Source of the DNA: Chitinolyticbacter meiyuanensis
GTDB taxonomy: Bacteria; Pseudomonadota; Gammaproteobacteria; Burkholderiales; Chitinibacteraceae
NCBI RefSeq assembly: GCF_008033135.1
Contig: NZ_CP041335.1
Coordinates: 2,671,925 to 2,735,924 of the forward strand
Direction: 5' to 3'
DNA length: 64,000 nt
Shown here: one piece after another, positions 17,251-26,146 of the stretch
Numbering within the stretch: position 1 is the first letter of the stretch
How the letters are laid out: each line of letters begins with the position of its first letter
Notes under the pieces: model-generated
Told to the model about the DNA's origin: nothing
What the model saw: the letters and a program-made list of their open reading frames with translations, nothing else
Databases searched by the model: none
Program-made: the position numbers and the translations under genes

Positions 17251-18477
17251 ATGACCCGCCCTGCCTTCGCTCCGCACGACACGCTGACCCGCGCCACGCT
17301 GCTGTTTCCGCTGTTTCTGGTGCTCTACGAATTCGCCACTTATATCGCCAACGACATGATCCTGCCAGGCATGCCACTGGTGGTGCGTGAATTCGGCGTC
17401 GGCGAGGCATGGGTGCCGACGGGGATGTCGGCCTACCTCGCTGGCGGCGCGGCACTGCAATGGCTGCTGGGACCGCTGTCGGACCGGATCGGCCGGCGGC
17501 CAGTGCTGCTGGCCGGCATCGTCTTCTTCACGCTGGCGTGCCTCGGCACGCTGCTGGTCGATGCGATTTGGCCGTTCGTGGCGTTGCGCTTCATCCAGGG
17601 CTTCGGGCTGTGCTTCGTTGTGGCGGTCGGTTACGCCGCCATCCAGGAGGCCTTTACCGAAGCCAGTGCGGTGAAGGTGACCGCGCTGATGGCCAATGTG
17701 GCGCTGGTCTCCCCGCTGATCGGCCCGCTCGCAGGCGCGGTGATGATCGAATACGCGCCCTGGCGCTGGATTTTCGTCACCATCGCGGCCATTGCCTTCA
17801 TTGCGTTGATCGGTTTATGGCGGGTCATGCCGGAAACCGCGCCGGCCAGCAGCACGCCGCTGCGGCTCAGCACCATGTGGCGCGACTACCGTGCCGTGCT
17901 GGCCAACCGCCGCTTCCTGCTCGGCGCACTGGCGCTGTCGTTCGGTGGCATGCCGCTCTTGGCCTGGATCGGGCAAAGCCCGGTGATCCTGATCGAACGC
18001 GCGGCGATGAGCCCGCTCGACTTCGGCCTGTGGCAGATTCCAGTATTCGCCGCGCTGATCGCCGGCAACCTGGTGCTGGCCCGCTACGCTGATCGTGTAC
18101 CGGTCACCCGGCTGGTGTGGCTGGCACTGCCACCGCTGCTGGTCGGCCTGATCGTCGCCTGCGGCGTGCTGCTGCAACCACGGGCTTGGGGCTGGCTGGT
18201 GGCCGGCATCAGCATCTACGCCTTCGGGCTGGGGCTGGCCAACGCGGTGCTCTACCGGCTGACGCTGTTCGCCAGCGACATCAGCAAGGGTACGGTATCC
18301 GCCACGCTTGGCATGATCACGCTGGTGTCCTACTCGCTCGCCATCGAATTCGTGAAGGCCGGCTACGGCTGGGGCGGCAACGTGTGGTTCGCCCTGGTGT
18401 CACTTGCCACCGGCGTGCTGTTCGCCGTGGTGGTGCGCGCCTTCCTGCGCGATTCGGAATCGGCGCAAAGCCGCTAG
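17251..18477 (+). CDS. mdfA: MdfA-type multidrug efflux transporter (MFS)
   Basis: A 408-aa inner-membrane drug/proton antiporter with twelve predicted helices. Helix 1 reads FPLFLVLYEFATYIANDMILP, matching MdfA including its membrane-embedded Glu26 and Asp34 equivalents, which determine transport of cationic drugs. WLLGPLSDRIGRRPVLLAG is the motif A loop. The length fits MdfA (410 aa). It is a single gene, ending 29 bp before mnmC. Confidence 0.88.
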   Translation: MTRPAFAPHDTLTRATLLFPLFLVLYEFATYIANDMILPGMPLVVREFGVGEAWVPTGMSAYLAGGAALQWLLGPLSDRIGRRPVLLAGIVFFTLACLGTLLVDAIWPFVALRFIQGFGLCFVVAVGYAAIQEAFTEASAVKVTALMANVALVSPLIGPLAGAVMIEYAPWRWIFVTIAAIAFIALIGLWRVMPETAPASSTPLRLSTMWRDYRAVLANRRFLLGALALSFGGMPLLAWIGQSPVILIERAAMSPLDFGLWQIPVFAALIAGNLVLARYADRVPVTRLVWLALPPLLVGLIVACGVLLQPRAWGWLVAGISIYAFGLGLANAVLYRLTLFASDISKGTVSATLGMITLVSYSLAIEFVKAGYGWGGNVWFALVSLATGVLFAVVVRAFLRDSESAQSR

Positions 18478-18506
18478 AATCCTCCCTTTCATCGCAGCAT
18501 CTCGTC

Positions 18507-20390
18507 ATGAACCGCCTCACTCCCGCTACGCTGGATCTCACGGAGGCCGGCGTGCCCTATTCCGCCGCCTTCGACGATGTCTACCACTCGGCCGACGGCG
18601 GCCTGGGCCAGGCGCGGCATGTGTTCATGACAGGCAACGACCTGCCGGCAGCATGGGCCGGGCGTGACGCCTACACCATCGTCGAGACCGGCTTCGGCCA
18701 GGGGCTCAACTTCCTGGCCACCTGGCAGGCCTGGCGAAGCGATGCCGCACGCTGCCAGCGGCTGCACTTCGTGTCGGTCGAACAGTTTCCGTTCACCCGC
18801 GATGACCTCGCGGTGCTGCATGCCCGTTATCCGGAACTCGCGACAGTCTCGGCCGAGCTGCGCGCATATTGGCCGGACCTCACCCAGGGTGTGCACCGCA
18901 TCTGGCTCGACCAGGGCCGGGTCAGCCTCACCCTGCTGCTGGGCGATGCACAAACCTTGTTGCCGCAACTGCAGGCCGTCGCCGACGCCATCTATCTCGA
19001 CGGTTTCTCCCCGGCCAAGAATCCCGAGCTGTGGTGCCTGCCCATCTACAAGGCGCTGTGGCGGCTGAGCCATGTCGGCACCACGCTGGCCACCTATACG
19101 GTGGCCGGCGAGGTGCGGCGTGGGCTCGCGGAAGCAGGCTTCGCGGTCGAGCGTGTCAATGGTTTCGGCGGCAAGCGGCAGATGCTGCAGGGCCGTGTGG
19201 CCCGCGCGCCACGCCGTGAGCCTGCGTCTCAAGGCCAGCGGCATGCGCTGGTGATCGGTGCCGGGCTCGCCGGCTGCAGCGTGGCCGAACGGCTGGCGGT
19301 GCGCGGTTGGCAGGTCACGGTGCTGGAGGCCGCGAACGACATCGCCACCGGCTCTTCCGGCAATGCCGCCGGGCTGATGCACGCCTACTACTCGCGCGAC
19401 GACAACCTGCAGGCGCGCCTGACTCGCGCCGGCTGCGCCCTCACCCGCCAACATCTGACCGCACTTGCCGATGCCGGCTTCCCGGTAGCGCATGATGCCG
19501 GCGGCATTCTGCAGCTCGCCAAGACCGATGCGCAGGCCGTGCTGATGCGCGAAATCGCCGAGCATGGCCGATGGCCAGCGCTGCGCTATCTGGACGCCGA
19601 TGCCGCCGGCCGGCTCGCCGGCACCACGCTGGCACGCGGTGGCTGGTGGTTCACTGACGGCCTGACCATCGCACCGCCCAGCCTGTGCCGGGCCAATCTG
19701 GCACGTCATGCCGAGCGGATCAGCTTGCGCATCGGCTGCCGCGTCGAGGCGCTACGACAACACGCAGGTGGCTGGCAAGCGCTGGCTGCCGACGGCAGCG
19801 TTGTGGCCGCCGCAGCGGTGCTGGTCCTCGCCAACGCCACGGCAGCCGCGCAACTGTTACCTAAGGCCATGCTGCCGTTGCAGGATGCCCAGCGCGTCGC
19901 CACTCGCATCAATGCCGCCACGCTCACCGTTCCCCGGGTAGCACTGGCAGGCGACGGCTATGTCACCGCCGCGCTGGATGGCGTACGCGTCATCGGCGCC
20001 GCCGATTTCGACGACAATCTCGCAGCCGCCGAGGCAAGCAACCTGGCCGAGCTGGCCGCCCTCGTACCTGGCCTGGCTCCGCCATCGGTGATCGCCAGCC
20101 GTATTTGCGCTCGCCCCGCCTCGCCCGATCGCCTCCCCCTGATCGGCCAGCTCGCCATCACGCCACCGCCAGAGCAGCCGGTACACCAGCTCTACCACCT
20201 GCCACGGCTTGCCGGCGCCTACGCCGTACTCGGCCTCGGCGCCCGCGGCTTGTCCTACTCGACGCTGGCCGGCGAGCTCATCGCGGCTCAACTGAACGGC
20301 GAGCCGTTACCGCTGGAGCGCAAGCTGCTCGAGGCCATCGATCCCGGCCGTTTCCTGCTGCGGCAGCGGCGCGGCATGCAACCAGGCTGA
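18507..20390 (+). CDS. mnmC: bifunctional tRNA 5-methylaminomethyl-2-thiouridine biosynthesis protein
   Basis: MnmC makes the final steps of mnm5s2U at the tRNA wobble position. The 627-aa product has the usual two domains: an N-terminal methyltransferase (about 1-230; VETGFGQGLNFLATW is the SAM loop, IYLDGFSPAKNPELW the catalytic region) and a C-terminal FAD oxidoreductase (from about 245; HALVIGAGLAGCSVAERLA is the dinucleotide fold, TGSSGNAAGLMHAYYS the FAD contact). The frame is open further upstream, overlapping mdfA, but family homology starts at MNRLTPATLDL (18507). Confidence 0.95.
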   Translation: MNRLTPATLDLTEAGVPYSAAFDDVYHSADGGLGQARHVFMTGNDLPAAWAGRDAYTIVETGFGQGLNFLATWQAWRSDAARCQRLHFVSVEQFPFTRDDLAVLHARYPELATVSAELRAYWPDLTQGVHRIWLDQGRVSLTLLLGDAQTLLPQLQAVADAIYLDGFSPAKNPELWCLPIYKALWRLSHVGTTLATYTVAGEVRRGLAEAGFAVERVNGFGGKRQMLQGRVARAPRREPASQGQRHALVIGAGLAGCSVAERLAVRGWQVTVLEAANDIATGSSGNAAGLMHAYYSRDDNLQARLTRAGCALTRQHLTALADAGFPVAHDAGGILQLAKTDAQAVLMREIAEHGRWPALRYLDADAAGRLAGTTLARGGWWFTDGLTIAPPSLCRANLARHAERISLRIGCRVEALRQHAGGWQALAADGSVVAAAAVLVLANATAAAQLLPKAMLPLQDAQRVATRINAATLTVPRVALAGDGYVTAALDGVRVIGAADFDDNLAAAEASNLAELAALVPGLAPPSVIASRICARPASPDRLPLIGQLAITPPPEQPVHQLYHLPRLAGAYAVLGLGARGLSYSTLAGELIAAQLNGEPLPLERKLLEAIDPGRFLLRQRRGMQPG

Positions 20391-20526
20391 GCACCTACTC
20401 CAATACACTGCACACGGTCAGCGCTTCGCACGCCAATCGCGCAGCAGAACGCGTCCAGGTAATCGATCCCGCTTGCGCTACACTGCGAGGCGCTACCTGA
20501 CAATCATTCCAAGCGGGGAATACACC

Positions 20527-20919
20527 ATGAAGAAGTTTGCACTGACCTTGTCCGCCACGCTGCTCGGCACCGCCCTGTTCGCCGGGCATGCCCAGGCCGC
20601 CGGCTGCGGCAAGCCGCGCAATGCCTTCGATACCGTCTACTGTGCCGGCAACCTGTTTACACAAACCGACAAGACGTTGAACCAGACCTATACCGAGCTG
20701 CGCAAGCAATTGAACAGCGCCCAACAGAACGCGCTGAAGCAATCGCAGCTGGCTTGGATCAAGCAGCGCGATGCGCAATGCAGCCGCGAAGACAGCACCG
20801 GGTATTTCGTCAATCTCGATTGCGCCAACACCATGACGCAAGAGCGGCTGGACTTCCTGAAGGAGCGCCAGCGCGAGTGCAGCAGCACCGGCTGCGAAAC
20901 CAGCAAGCTGGCACAGTAA
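20527..20919 (+). CDS. LprI-like lysozyme inhibitor family protein
   Basis: A 130-aa exported protein. MKKFALTLSATLLGTALFAG plus HAQA is a signal peptide. The mature part has the DUF1311/LprI pattern, with CGKPRNAFDTVYCAGNLF, QSQLAWIKQRDAQC and six cysteines likely to form disulfides. LprI family proteins can inhibit lysozyme; this is inferred here. An upstream GGGG-AATACACC gives a modest ribosome binding site. Confidence 0.8.
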   Translation: MKKFALTLSATLLGTALFAGHAQAAGCGKPRNAFDTVYCAGNLFTQTDKTLNQTYTELRKQLNSAQQNALKQSQLAWIKQRDAQCSREDSTGYFVNLDCANTMTQERLDFLKERQRECSSTGCETSKLAQ

Positions 20920-21026
20920 GACCAAGTCCTTCCGGTGACGCTGTAGTCATTGGCCCTGCGCGTGTACTGACTACGTTTCGCGCTTCCACGGGAGCTGCGC
21001 CACGATCAACTGGCCGGCATGTCCCA

Positions 21027-21060
21027 ATAAAAACGCCCCGTCCTTGCGGGGCGTTTTTAT
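21027..21060. terminator. bidirectional intrinsic terminator
   Basis: A 12-bp stem (AAAAACGCCCCG/CGGGGCGTTTTT) with a short loop, between the convergent LprI-like and fumarase genes. Confidence 0.88.
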
Positions 21061-21072
21061 TGGTTTTGGCGA

Positions 21073-22593
21073 TCAGGCCGTAGCGACCGGGATCTTGCCG
21101 ATCTTGGCCTGCCACTGCTTCGGTGCCACTGCGTGCACCGAGGTACCGCCCGAATCAACGGCCACCGTCACCGGCATGTCGACCACGTCGAACTCGTAGA
21201 TCGCCTCCATGCCGAGATCCTCGAAGCCCACCACGCGTGAGCCCTTGATCGCCTTGGACACGAGATACGCCGCACCGCCCACCGCCATCAGGTACACCGA
21301 CTGGTGCTGCTTGATCGCCTCACAGGCCGCCGGGCCGCGCTCGGCCTTGCCGATCATGCCCAAGAGGCCGGTCTGCGCCAGCACCTGCTCGGTAAACTTG
21401 TCCATGCGGGTGGCCGTGGTCGGGCCGGCCGGGCCAACCACCTCGTCGCGCACCGGGTCGACCGGGCCGACGTAATAAATGAAGCGATCGGCAAAATCGA
21501 CCGGCAGCTGCTCGCCCTTGTTCAGCATGTCGACGATACGCTTGTGCGCGGCATCGCGGCCGGTCAGCATCTTGCCGTTCAGCAGCAGCGTCTGCCCCGG
21601 CTGCCACGATGCGACTTCCTCGCGGGTAACGGTGTTCAGATCCACCCGGGTCGCGGCGGCGGACGGGGTCCAGGTCACGGCCGGCCAGTCTTCCAGCTTG
21701 GGCGCTTCGAGCACCGCGGGGCCGGAGCCGTCGAGGATGAAATGGACGTGGCGAGTGGCGGCGCAGTTCGGGATCATCGCCACCGGCAGGCTGGCGGCGT
21801 GGGTCGGGTAATCCTTGATCTTCACGTCGAGCACGGTGGCAAGCCCGCCGAGGCCCTGTGCACCGATGCCGAGCGCGTTCACCTTCTCGTAGAGCTCAAG
21901 GCGCAGCTCCTCGACCCGGTTCTGCGGACCACGGGCGATCAACTCATGGATGTCGATCTCTTCCATCAGCGCTTCCTTGGCCATCACCATGGCCTTCTCG
22001 GCGGTGCCGCCGATGCCGATGCCGAGCATGCCGGGCGGGCACCAGCCGGCGCCCATCAGCGGCACGGTCTTGAGCACCCAGTCGACGATGGAATCGGATG
22101 GATTCAGCATCACGAACTTGGTCTTGTTCTCCGAGCCACCGCCCTTGGCGGCGATGTCGATCTCGACGGTATCCCCCGGCACGATCTCGTAGTGGATCAC
22201 CGCCGGGGTGTTGTCCTTCGTATTCTTGCGACCACCGGCCGGGTCCATCAGGATGGACGCGCGCAGCTTGTTGTCCGGGTGCAGGTAGGCGCGGCGCACG
22301 CCTTCGTTGATCATGTCAGTCACCCCCATCGTCGCGCCGGCCCACTGCACATTCATGCCGACGCGCACAAAACAGGTGACGATGCCGGTGTCCTGGCAGA
22401 TCGGGCGGTGGCCTTCTGCGCACATGCGGCTGTTGGTCAGGATCTGCGCGATCGCATCCTTGGCGGCCGGGCTTTCCTCGGCCTCGTATGCCTTGCCAAG
22501 CGCCTGGATATAGTCTTTCGGGTGGTAGTAGCTGATGTACTGCAGCGCATCGGCAATGCTGTCGATCAGATCGTCCTGGCGGATCACGGCCAT
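21073..22593 (-). CDS. fumA: fumarate hydratase, class I
   Basis: A 506-aa iron-sulfur fumarase that interconverts fumarate and malate in the TCA cycle. Cysteines for the [4Fe-4S] cluster are in CQDTGIV (about 73), GAGWCPPGM (about 190) and MIPNCAATRHVH (about 284). The C-terminal beta domain carries VGPAGPTTATRMD and DMPVTVAVDSGGTSVH. The frame extends to 22707, but the conserved start is MAVIRQDDLIDSI (22593). It lies 62 bp downstream of the periplasmic binding protein gene. Confidence 0.95.
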   Translation of the reverse strand: MAVIRQDDLIDSIADALQYISYYHPKDYIQALGKAYEAEESPAAKDAIAQILTNSRMCAEGHRPICQDTGIVTCFVRVGMNVQWAGATMGVTDMINEGVRRAYLHPDNKLRASILMDPAGGRKNTKDNTPAVIHYEIVPGDTVEIDIAAKGGGSENKTKFVMLNPSDSIVDWVLKTVPLMGAGWCPPGMLGIGIGGTAEKAMVMAKEALMEEIDIHELIARGPQNRVEELRLELYEKVNALGIGAQGLGGLATVLDVKIKDYPTHAASLPVAMIPNCAATRHVHFILDGSGPAVLEAPKLEDWPAVTWTPSAAATRVDLNTVTREEVASWQPGQTLLLNGKMLTGRDAAHKRIVDMLNKGEQLPVDFADRFIYYVGPVDPVRDEVVGPAGPTTATRMDKFTEQVLAQTGLLGMIGKAERGPAACEAIKQHQSVYLMAVGGAAYLVSKAIKGSRVVGFEDLGMEAIYEFDVVDMPVTVAVDSGGTSVHAVAPKQWQAKIGKIPVATA

Positions 22594-22655
22594 CTGGGGC
22601 TCCGGGAAGCGGCAAAAGCGGCAATTATACCGCGCCGACCGGGTGGCCGAAGCGT

Positions 22656-23384
22656 TCAGGGACCGGGGACTTCGGCAGTGGCGCGGGCGGCCGGCAAGGC
22701 ATTCCACAGTTGTTCGAAGCGCTGCGGATCGGCCCGGTATCGCTTCAACGAGAAAACCAGGTAATAGGCCCGCTCGAATAGCGGTGGCTGCACCCGCTCG
22801 ATGACTGCCGCGTAATCCGGATGCTGGCGCAACAGGCGCGCGCCGTCGTCACTCAACAGGGCGACAGCATCGAGCCGACCGGCCGCCAGCTTGCGCAGGC
22901 ACTGGTCTCCCCTCGTGGTGCTGGCATCCACCCGCAGACCGTGCTCACGCAGCCAGTTGACGATGGAATAGCCGGTTTGCGCGCCCACCATGCCGTCTAT
23001 TCCGGCGAATTGCTCACCATCCCAGCTCACTGTACTGCCGCGCAGCCGAAACAGGCTGTAACCATCCTGCCGCAAGCGGCGCTCCGGATCAGGCAACCCC
23101 TGCCACATTGGGTAGGCCGCGAGGCGTGCCCTGTCGGCCCGGTAGCTGGCCGCCACCACCCCGTCCCACAGCCCGCGCATCAACCCGGCCCAGCAACGGT
23201 TCCACACCCGTTCCACGTACTCGAACTGCACGCCGGTGTTGCGGCTCAATTGTTCCAGCACCACGAAGCTGCCGAGTTGACTGCCGGATTTCTCCGCCGT
23301 GTCGTAGCACAGGCGCAGGGTTTCGGCCCGCAGCGACGGCATGACCAGCGCAAAGGCGAAGGCAAACGGCAACAGTCGGCGCAT
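22656..23384 (-). CDS. periplasmic solute-binding-like protein
   Basis: A 242-aa exported protein with a signal peptide (MRRLLPFAFAFALVMPSLRA). The pattern LRLCYDTAEKSG, VVAASYRADRARLAAYP and GAQTGYSIVNWLREHGLRVDA resembles the type II periplasmic binding protein fold of family 3 (amino-acid binding). No transporter genes are adjacent, so it may be a stand-alone sensor or have diverged. The frame is open to 23486, but the signal peptide begins at 23384. Confidence 0.78.
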   Translation of the reverse strand: MRRLLPFAFAFALVMPSLRAETLRLCYDTAEKSGSQLGSFVVLEQLSRNTGVQFEYVERVWNRCWAGLMRGLWDGVVAASYRADRARLAAYPMWQGLPDPERRLRQDGYSLFRLRGSTVSWDGEQFAGIDGMVGAQTGYSIVNWLREHGLRVDASTTRGDQCLRKLAAGRLDAVALLSDDGARLLRQHPDYAAVIERVQPPLFERAYYLVFSLKRYRADPQRFEQLWNALPAARATAEVPGP

Positions 23385-23481
23385 GACGCAGGCTCCGGCA
23401 ACGGCTGCTTGTATGTTAGGGCCTGTTCCCGGCCACAGCCACGCAAGACACAGACTCTCATCGGATGTCCTGCGGCCTGAG

Positions 23482-23498
23482 TACAATCATCTAGATGA
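23482..23498 (+). promoter_or_regulatory. -10 element and palindromic operator candidate for the PhnF-like operon
   Basis: TACAAT (23482-23487) is a good -10, and it is directly joined to TCATCTAGATGA (23487-23498), a perfect 12-bp palindrome centred on CTAG. This sits where a repressor would block transcription start, and GntR/HutC-type proteins often bind short palindromes of this kind. No convincing -35 is seen. Confidence 0.5.
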
Positions 23499-23544
23499 AA
23501 TGCGCAGCGTGTACACTGTGCCGCATCACTTCCCGGACCCTGCC

Positions 23545-24279
23545 ATGAACAACGTGATCGAACGCGGTGCCGGCGTCTCGCTGTGGCGCCAGATCGAGGA
23601 AGCGCTGGCCGACGACATCGGCGCCAAGCGCCTGACCGACCGGCTGCCCAACGAGCTGGAGCTCGCCGAGCGCTTCGGCGTGAATCGCCACACCATCCGC
23701 CGCGCGGTGCAGGCGCTGGAATCGCGCGGCCTCGTGCGCATCGAGCAAGGCCGCGGCACCTTCGTGCAGGAAGACCTGATCGACTATCGGCTGGGCCGGC
23801 GCCAGCGTTTTTCGCACAGCCTGGAAAACCAGCGCCTGTCCGGCCAGAGCCGCATCGTGCAGACCCGCGTGCAGGTGGCGCGCGATGACATCTGCCGCAT
23901 GCTCGCCCTGCCTGCCGGTAGCGAGGTGCTGCAGATCGACGCGCTCGACGTGGTCGAGGACCGCATTGTCGGCGTATGCACCGAATACCTGCCGATGCCG
24001 CGCTTTGCCGGCTTCGACGCACTGTTGAAAGCGCACGGCACCATGAGCGCCGCGCTGCGTGCCTTTGGTATCACCGAGTTTTCACGCAAGCTGTCGCGCG
24101 TGACCGCGCGCATGCCGCGCGCCGAAGTCGCCACCCAATTGGCCCAGCCCAAGACCCAGCCGATTCTCTACGTGGAAAGCGTGTACCAGGATGGCAACGG
24201 CCAGGTGATCGAATACGGCGTCACCCGCTTTGCCGGCGACGCGGTGCAACTGGTATTCGAGCCGGACCAGGCTGCCTGA
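23545..24279 (+). CDS. PhnF-like GntR family regulator
   Basis: A 244-aa GntR/HutC-subfamily regulator. Residues 10-75 form the winged helix: LPNELELAERFGVNRHTIRR, then ALESRGLVRIEQGRGTFVQE. YRLGRRQRFSHSLENQ next to it is the hallmark of PhnF, the regulator of phosphonate genes; the C-terminal UTRA domain ends with VYQDGNGQVIEYGVTRFAGD. No phosphonate genes are present; the downstream genes are a Nudix hydrolase, thpR and a TerB-like gene, 9 bp or less apart. The frame is open from 23341; homology begins at MNNVIERG (23545). Confidence 0.87.
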   Translation: MNNVIERGAGVSLWRQIEEALADDIGAKRLTDRLPNELELAERFGVNRHTIRRAVQALESRGLVRIEQGRGTFVQEDLIDYRLGRRQRFSHSLENQRLSGQSRIVQTRVQVARDDICRMLALPAGSEVLQIDALDVVEDRIVGVCTEYLPMPRFAGFDALLKAHGTMSAALRAFGITEFSRKLSRVTARMPRAEVATQLAQPKTQPILYVESVYQDGNGQVIEYGVTRFAGDAVQLVFEPDQAA

Positions 24280-24288
24280 GGGCACATG

Positions 24289-25086
24289 ATGCCAAACGCG
24301 GTTTCCGCCTATCTCGCGCGCCAGCCGGTGTTCGATCCGGCAGGCTTGACGCGTTTTTTCGTGCTCGGCCTGCCGCTGGGCTGGCTGGAAGCGCCCACCG
24401 CGCGCTTTCTCGCGCACTTCGATGCAGCCTTCGTGCCACTGGGCGACGCCGGGCTGACGCTGACCGCCGAGACCACGATCCAGGCCGAGGCAGTGCTTGC
24501 ACGCGCCGCGCTCGCGATGCGCGAGAACGGTTTGGTACGTGGCTGGCGCAATGAGCGCTACACGGTGTTCGTGCCGGGCCCGGATGGCGCGCCCGATCTC
24601 ACGCAACCGCTGTTCTCGCTGGAGCGCGCCGCGTTTCGCCGTTTCGGTTTCACCAGCCGCGCCGTGCACGTTAATGGTCATACCGCGGCCGGCGCGCTGT
24701 GGATAGGCCGCCGCGCCGCCAGCAAGAGCATCGACCCTGGCCGGCTCGACAATCTGGCCGCCGGCGGCCTGCCGGAGCGCGAGGACGAGTTCGCCTGCGT
24801 GATCCGCGAGCTCGCCGAAGAAGCCGGCGTGCCGGAAAACCTGGCGCGGCATGCAATCAAAACCGATGCCCTGCGCGTGACCCGCAAAGAAACGGACGGT
24901 ACGCACGACGAATGGTTGTACGGCTACGATCTGCTGCTGCCGAGCGACTTCACGCCGCGCAACACCGATGGCGAAGTGGCGAGTTTTACGCTGATGCGTG
25001 CCGACGAAGTGATCGCACGGCTCGATGACTTCACTTGGGATGCCGGCGCCATCAGTTGTGGCTGGCTGCAGCGCCATGGCCACTGA
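24289..25086 (+). CDS. Nudix hydrolase (DUF4743 type)
   Basis: A 265-aa hydrolase with an N-terminal DUF4743-like region (about 1-115) and a Nudix domain. The Nudix box is GGLPEREDEFACVIRELAEEAGV, at about 160-182, complete with the REL-EE metal ligands. Fungal and plant relatives act on thiamine derivatives; the substrate here is not known. Two ATG codons are adjacent (24286, 24289); the GAGGG upstream has better spacing to the second. Its 3' end overlaps thpR by 11 bp. Confidence 0.86.
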   Translation: MPNAVSAYLARQPVFDPAGLTRFFVLGLPLGWLEAPTARFLAHFDAAFVPLGDAGLTLTAETTIQAEAVLARAALAMRENGLVRGWRNERYTVFVPGPDGAPDLTQPLFSLERAAFRRFGFTSRAVHVNGHTAAGALWIGRRAASKSIDPGRLDNLAAGGLPEREDEFACVIRELAEEAGVPENLARHAIKTDALRVTRKETDGTHDEWLYGYDLLLPSDFTPRNTDGEVASFTLMRADEVIARLDDFTWDAGAISCGWLQRHGH

Positions 25087-25651
25087 CCACGAACGGCTGT
25101 TCATCGCGCTCTCGCCGCCCAACCGGGTACGGCAAGCGCTGGCCAAACTGCGCGATACGCTGCTGCGCGAGCATGGCGGGCGCGGCATGGTTACGGACAA
25201 CCTGCACCTCACGCTTGCCTTCCTCGGCGCGACGCCCAGCCATCGCATCGCCGAGCTGCTGGCACTGCTGGCCGCGCTGCCGCCAGCGCAATTCAGCCTC
25301 ACGCTCGATTGCTACGGCAGCTTCAAGGCGCAAAGCCCCAAGGGCGGCATCGTCTGGGCCGGCTGCGAAACCCCGCTGGCGCTAACCGAGCTGGTCGACG
25401 CGCTCTGGCAGCGCCTCGTCGAGGCCGGCTTCGCCTTCGATGCCAAGCGCTTCGTGCCGCACGTCACGCTGCTGCGCGATGCCCGCGCCGGCGCAGGCAG
25501 CTGCACGCCCATCGTCTGGCATGCCGGCGCGCCGGTGCTGTTCCGTTCCGAGGCCACCGCCAAGGGGCCGCGTTACCACGTGATCCCGGGCTTGGCAGCG
25601 GCGGGCAAAGATGCTGCAATGCCGCCGTCACCTTTGGATTCGGGCCGTTGA
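25076..25651 (+). CDS. thpR: RNA 2',3'-cyclic phosphodiesterase
   Basis: A 191-aa 2H phosphoesterase (LigT/ThpR) that opens RNA 2',3'-cyclic phosphates and can form 2'-5' linkages. The two catalytic HxTx motifs are HLTL (near residue 43) and HVTL (near 130). Start at ATG 25076 overlaps the Nudix stop; the stop TGA abuts the next ATG. The neighbour rtcB, 1.7 kb downstream, also uses 2',3'-cyclic phosphate RNA ends. Confidence 0.9.
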   Translation: MATDHERLFIALSPPNRVRQALAKLRDTLLREHGGRGMVTDNLHLTLAFLGATPSHRIAELLALLAALPPAQFSLTLDCYGSFKAQSPKGGIVWAGCETPLALTELVDALWQRLVEAGFAFDAKRFVPHVTLLRDARAGAGSCTPIVWHAGAPVLFRSEATAKGPRYHVIPGLAAAGKDAAMPPSPLDSGR

Positions 25652-26143
25652 ATGTCGCTCCAGCACATCGTCGATGAACTCGTGCACAGCCACCAACTGG
25701 CGGAGCATGACCTTTACCTGCTGAACCTTGTGCCCATCATCGAGTTGATGTGGGCCGACGGCAAGGTACAGCCGGCTGAGACCAGCCTGCTCTACGAATA
25801 CGCCATCAGCTGGGTGGCACACCTGTCGAGCGAGGCCGGCGGCGAGGTCATCGTCTCTGCCGACGATGTGAATCGCTTCATCCTGCGCTTTCTGGAACAG
25901 CGACCGGACCCGGTATTGCTGGCCCGGCTGTCTGAGCTGGCGCTGGAATGGCTGAACGCCTCCCCCGGCTTGATCCGCAACAACGGCCGCGACCGCGAGC
26001 TGATCGAATATTGCCTCGATATCACCGCAGCGGCGGTCGCCAATTATCCGTACGAGAAACGCGAACGCATCATCGAGGCGGAAAAGGCCCTGCTGCTGAA
26101 ACTGATCCAGCAGCTGGGCTTCTCCGCACAGCGCGCCGCCTGA
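25652..26143 (+). CDS. TerB-like protein
   Basis: A 163-aa helical protein. LVPIIELMWADGKVQPAETSLLYEYA is the acidic TerB-type helix hairpin, and the rest is also helical and rich in Leu and Glu. It is the last gene of the PhnF-like operon; its ATG directly follows the thpR stop. Only its fold class can be proposed. Confidence 0.72.
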   Translation: MSLQHIVDELVHSHQLAEHDLYLLNLVPIIELMWADGKVQPAETSLLYEYAISWVAHLSSEAGGEVIVSADDVNRFILRFLEQRPDPVLLARLSELALEWLNASPGLIRNNGRDRELIEYCLDITAAAVANYPYEKRERIIEAEKALLLKLIQQLGFSAQRAA

Positions 26144-26146
26144 TCC

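Noticed and set aside
21304..22764. 486-aa plus-strand frame
   Set aside because: It is antisense to fumarase; rich in His, Arg and Gly without any domain.
23509..23516. GTGTACAC palindrome before the PhnF-like gene
   Set aside because: Only 8 bp and its flanks do not continue the symmetry; the 12-bp TCATCTAGATGA is the better operator.
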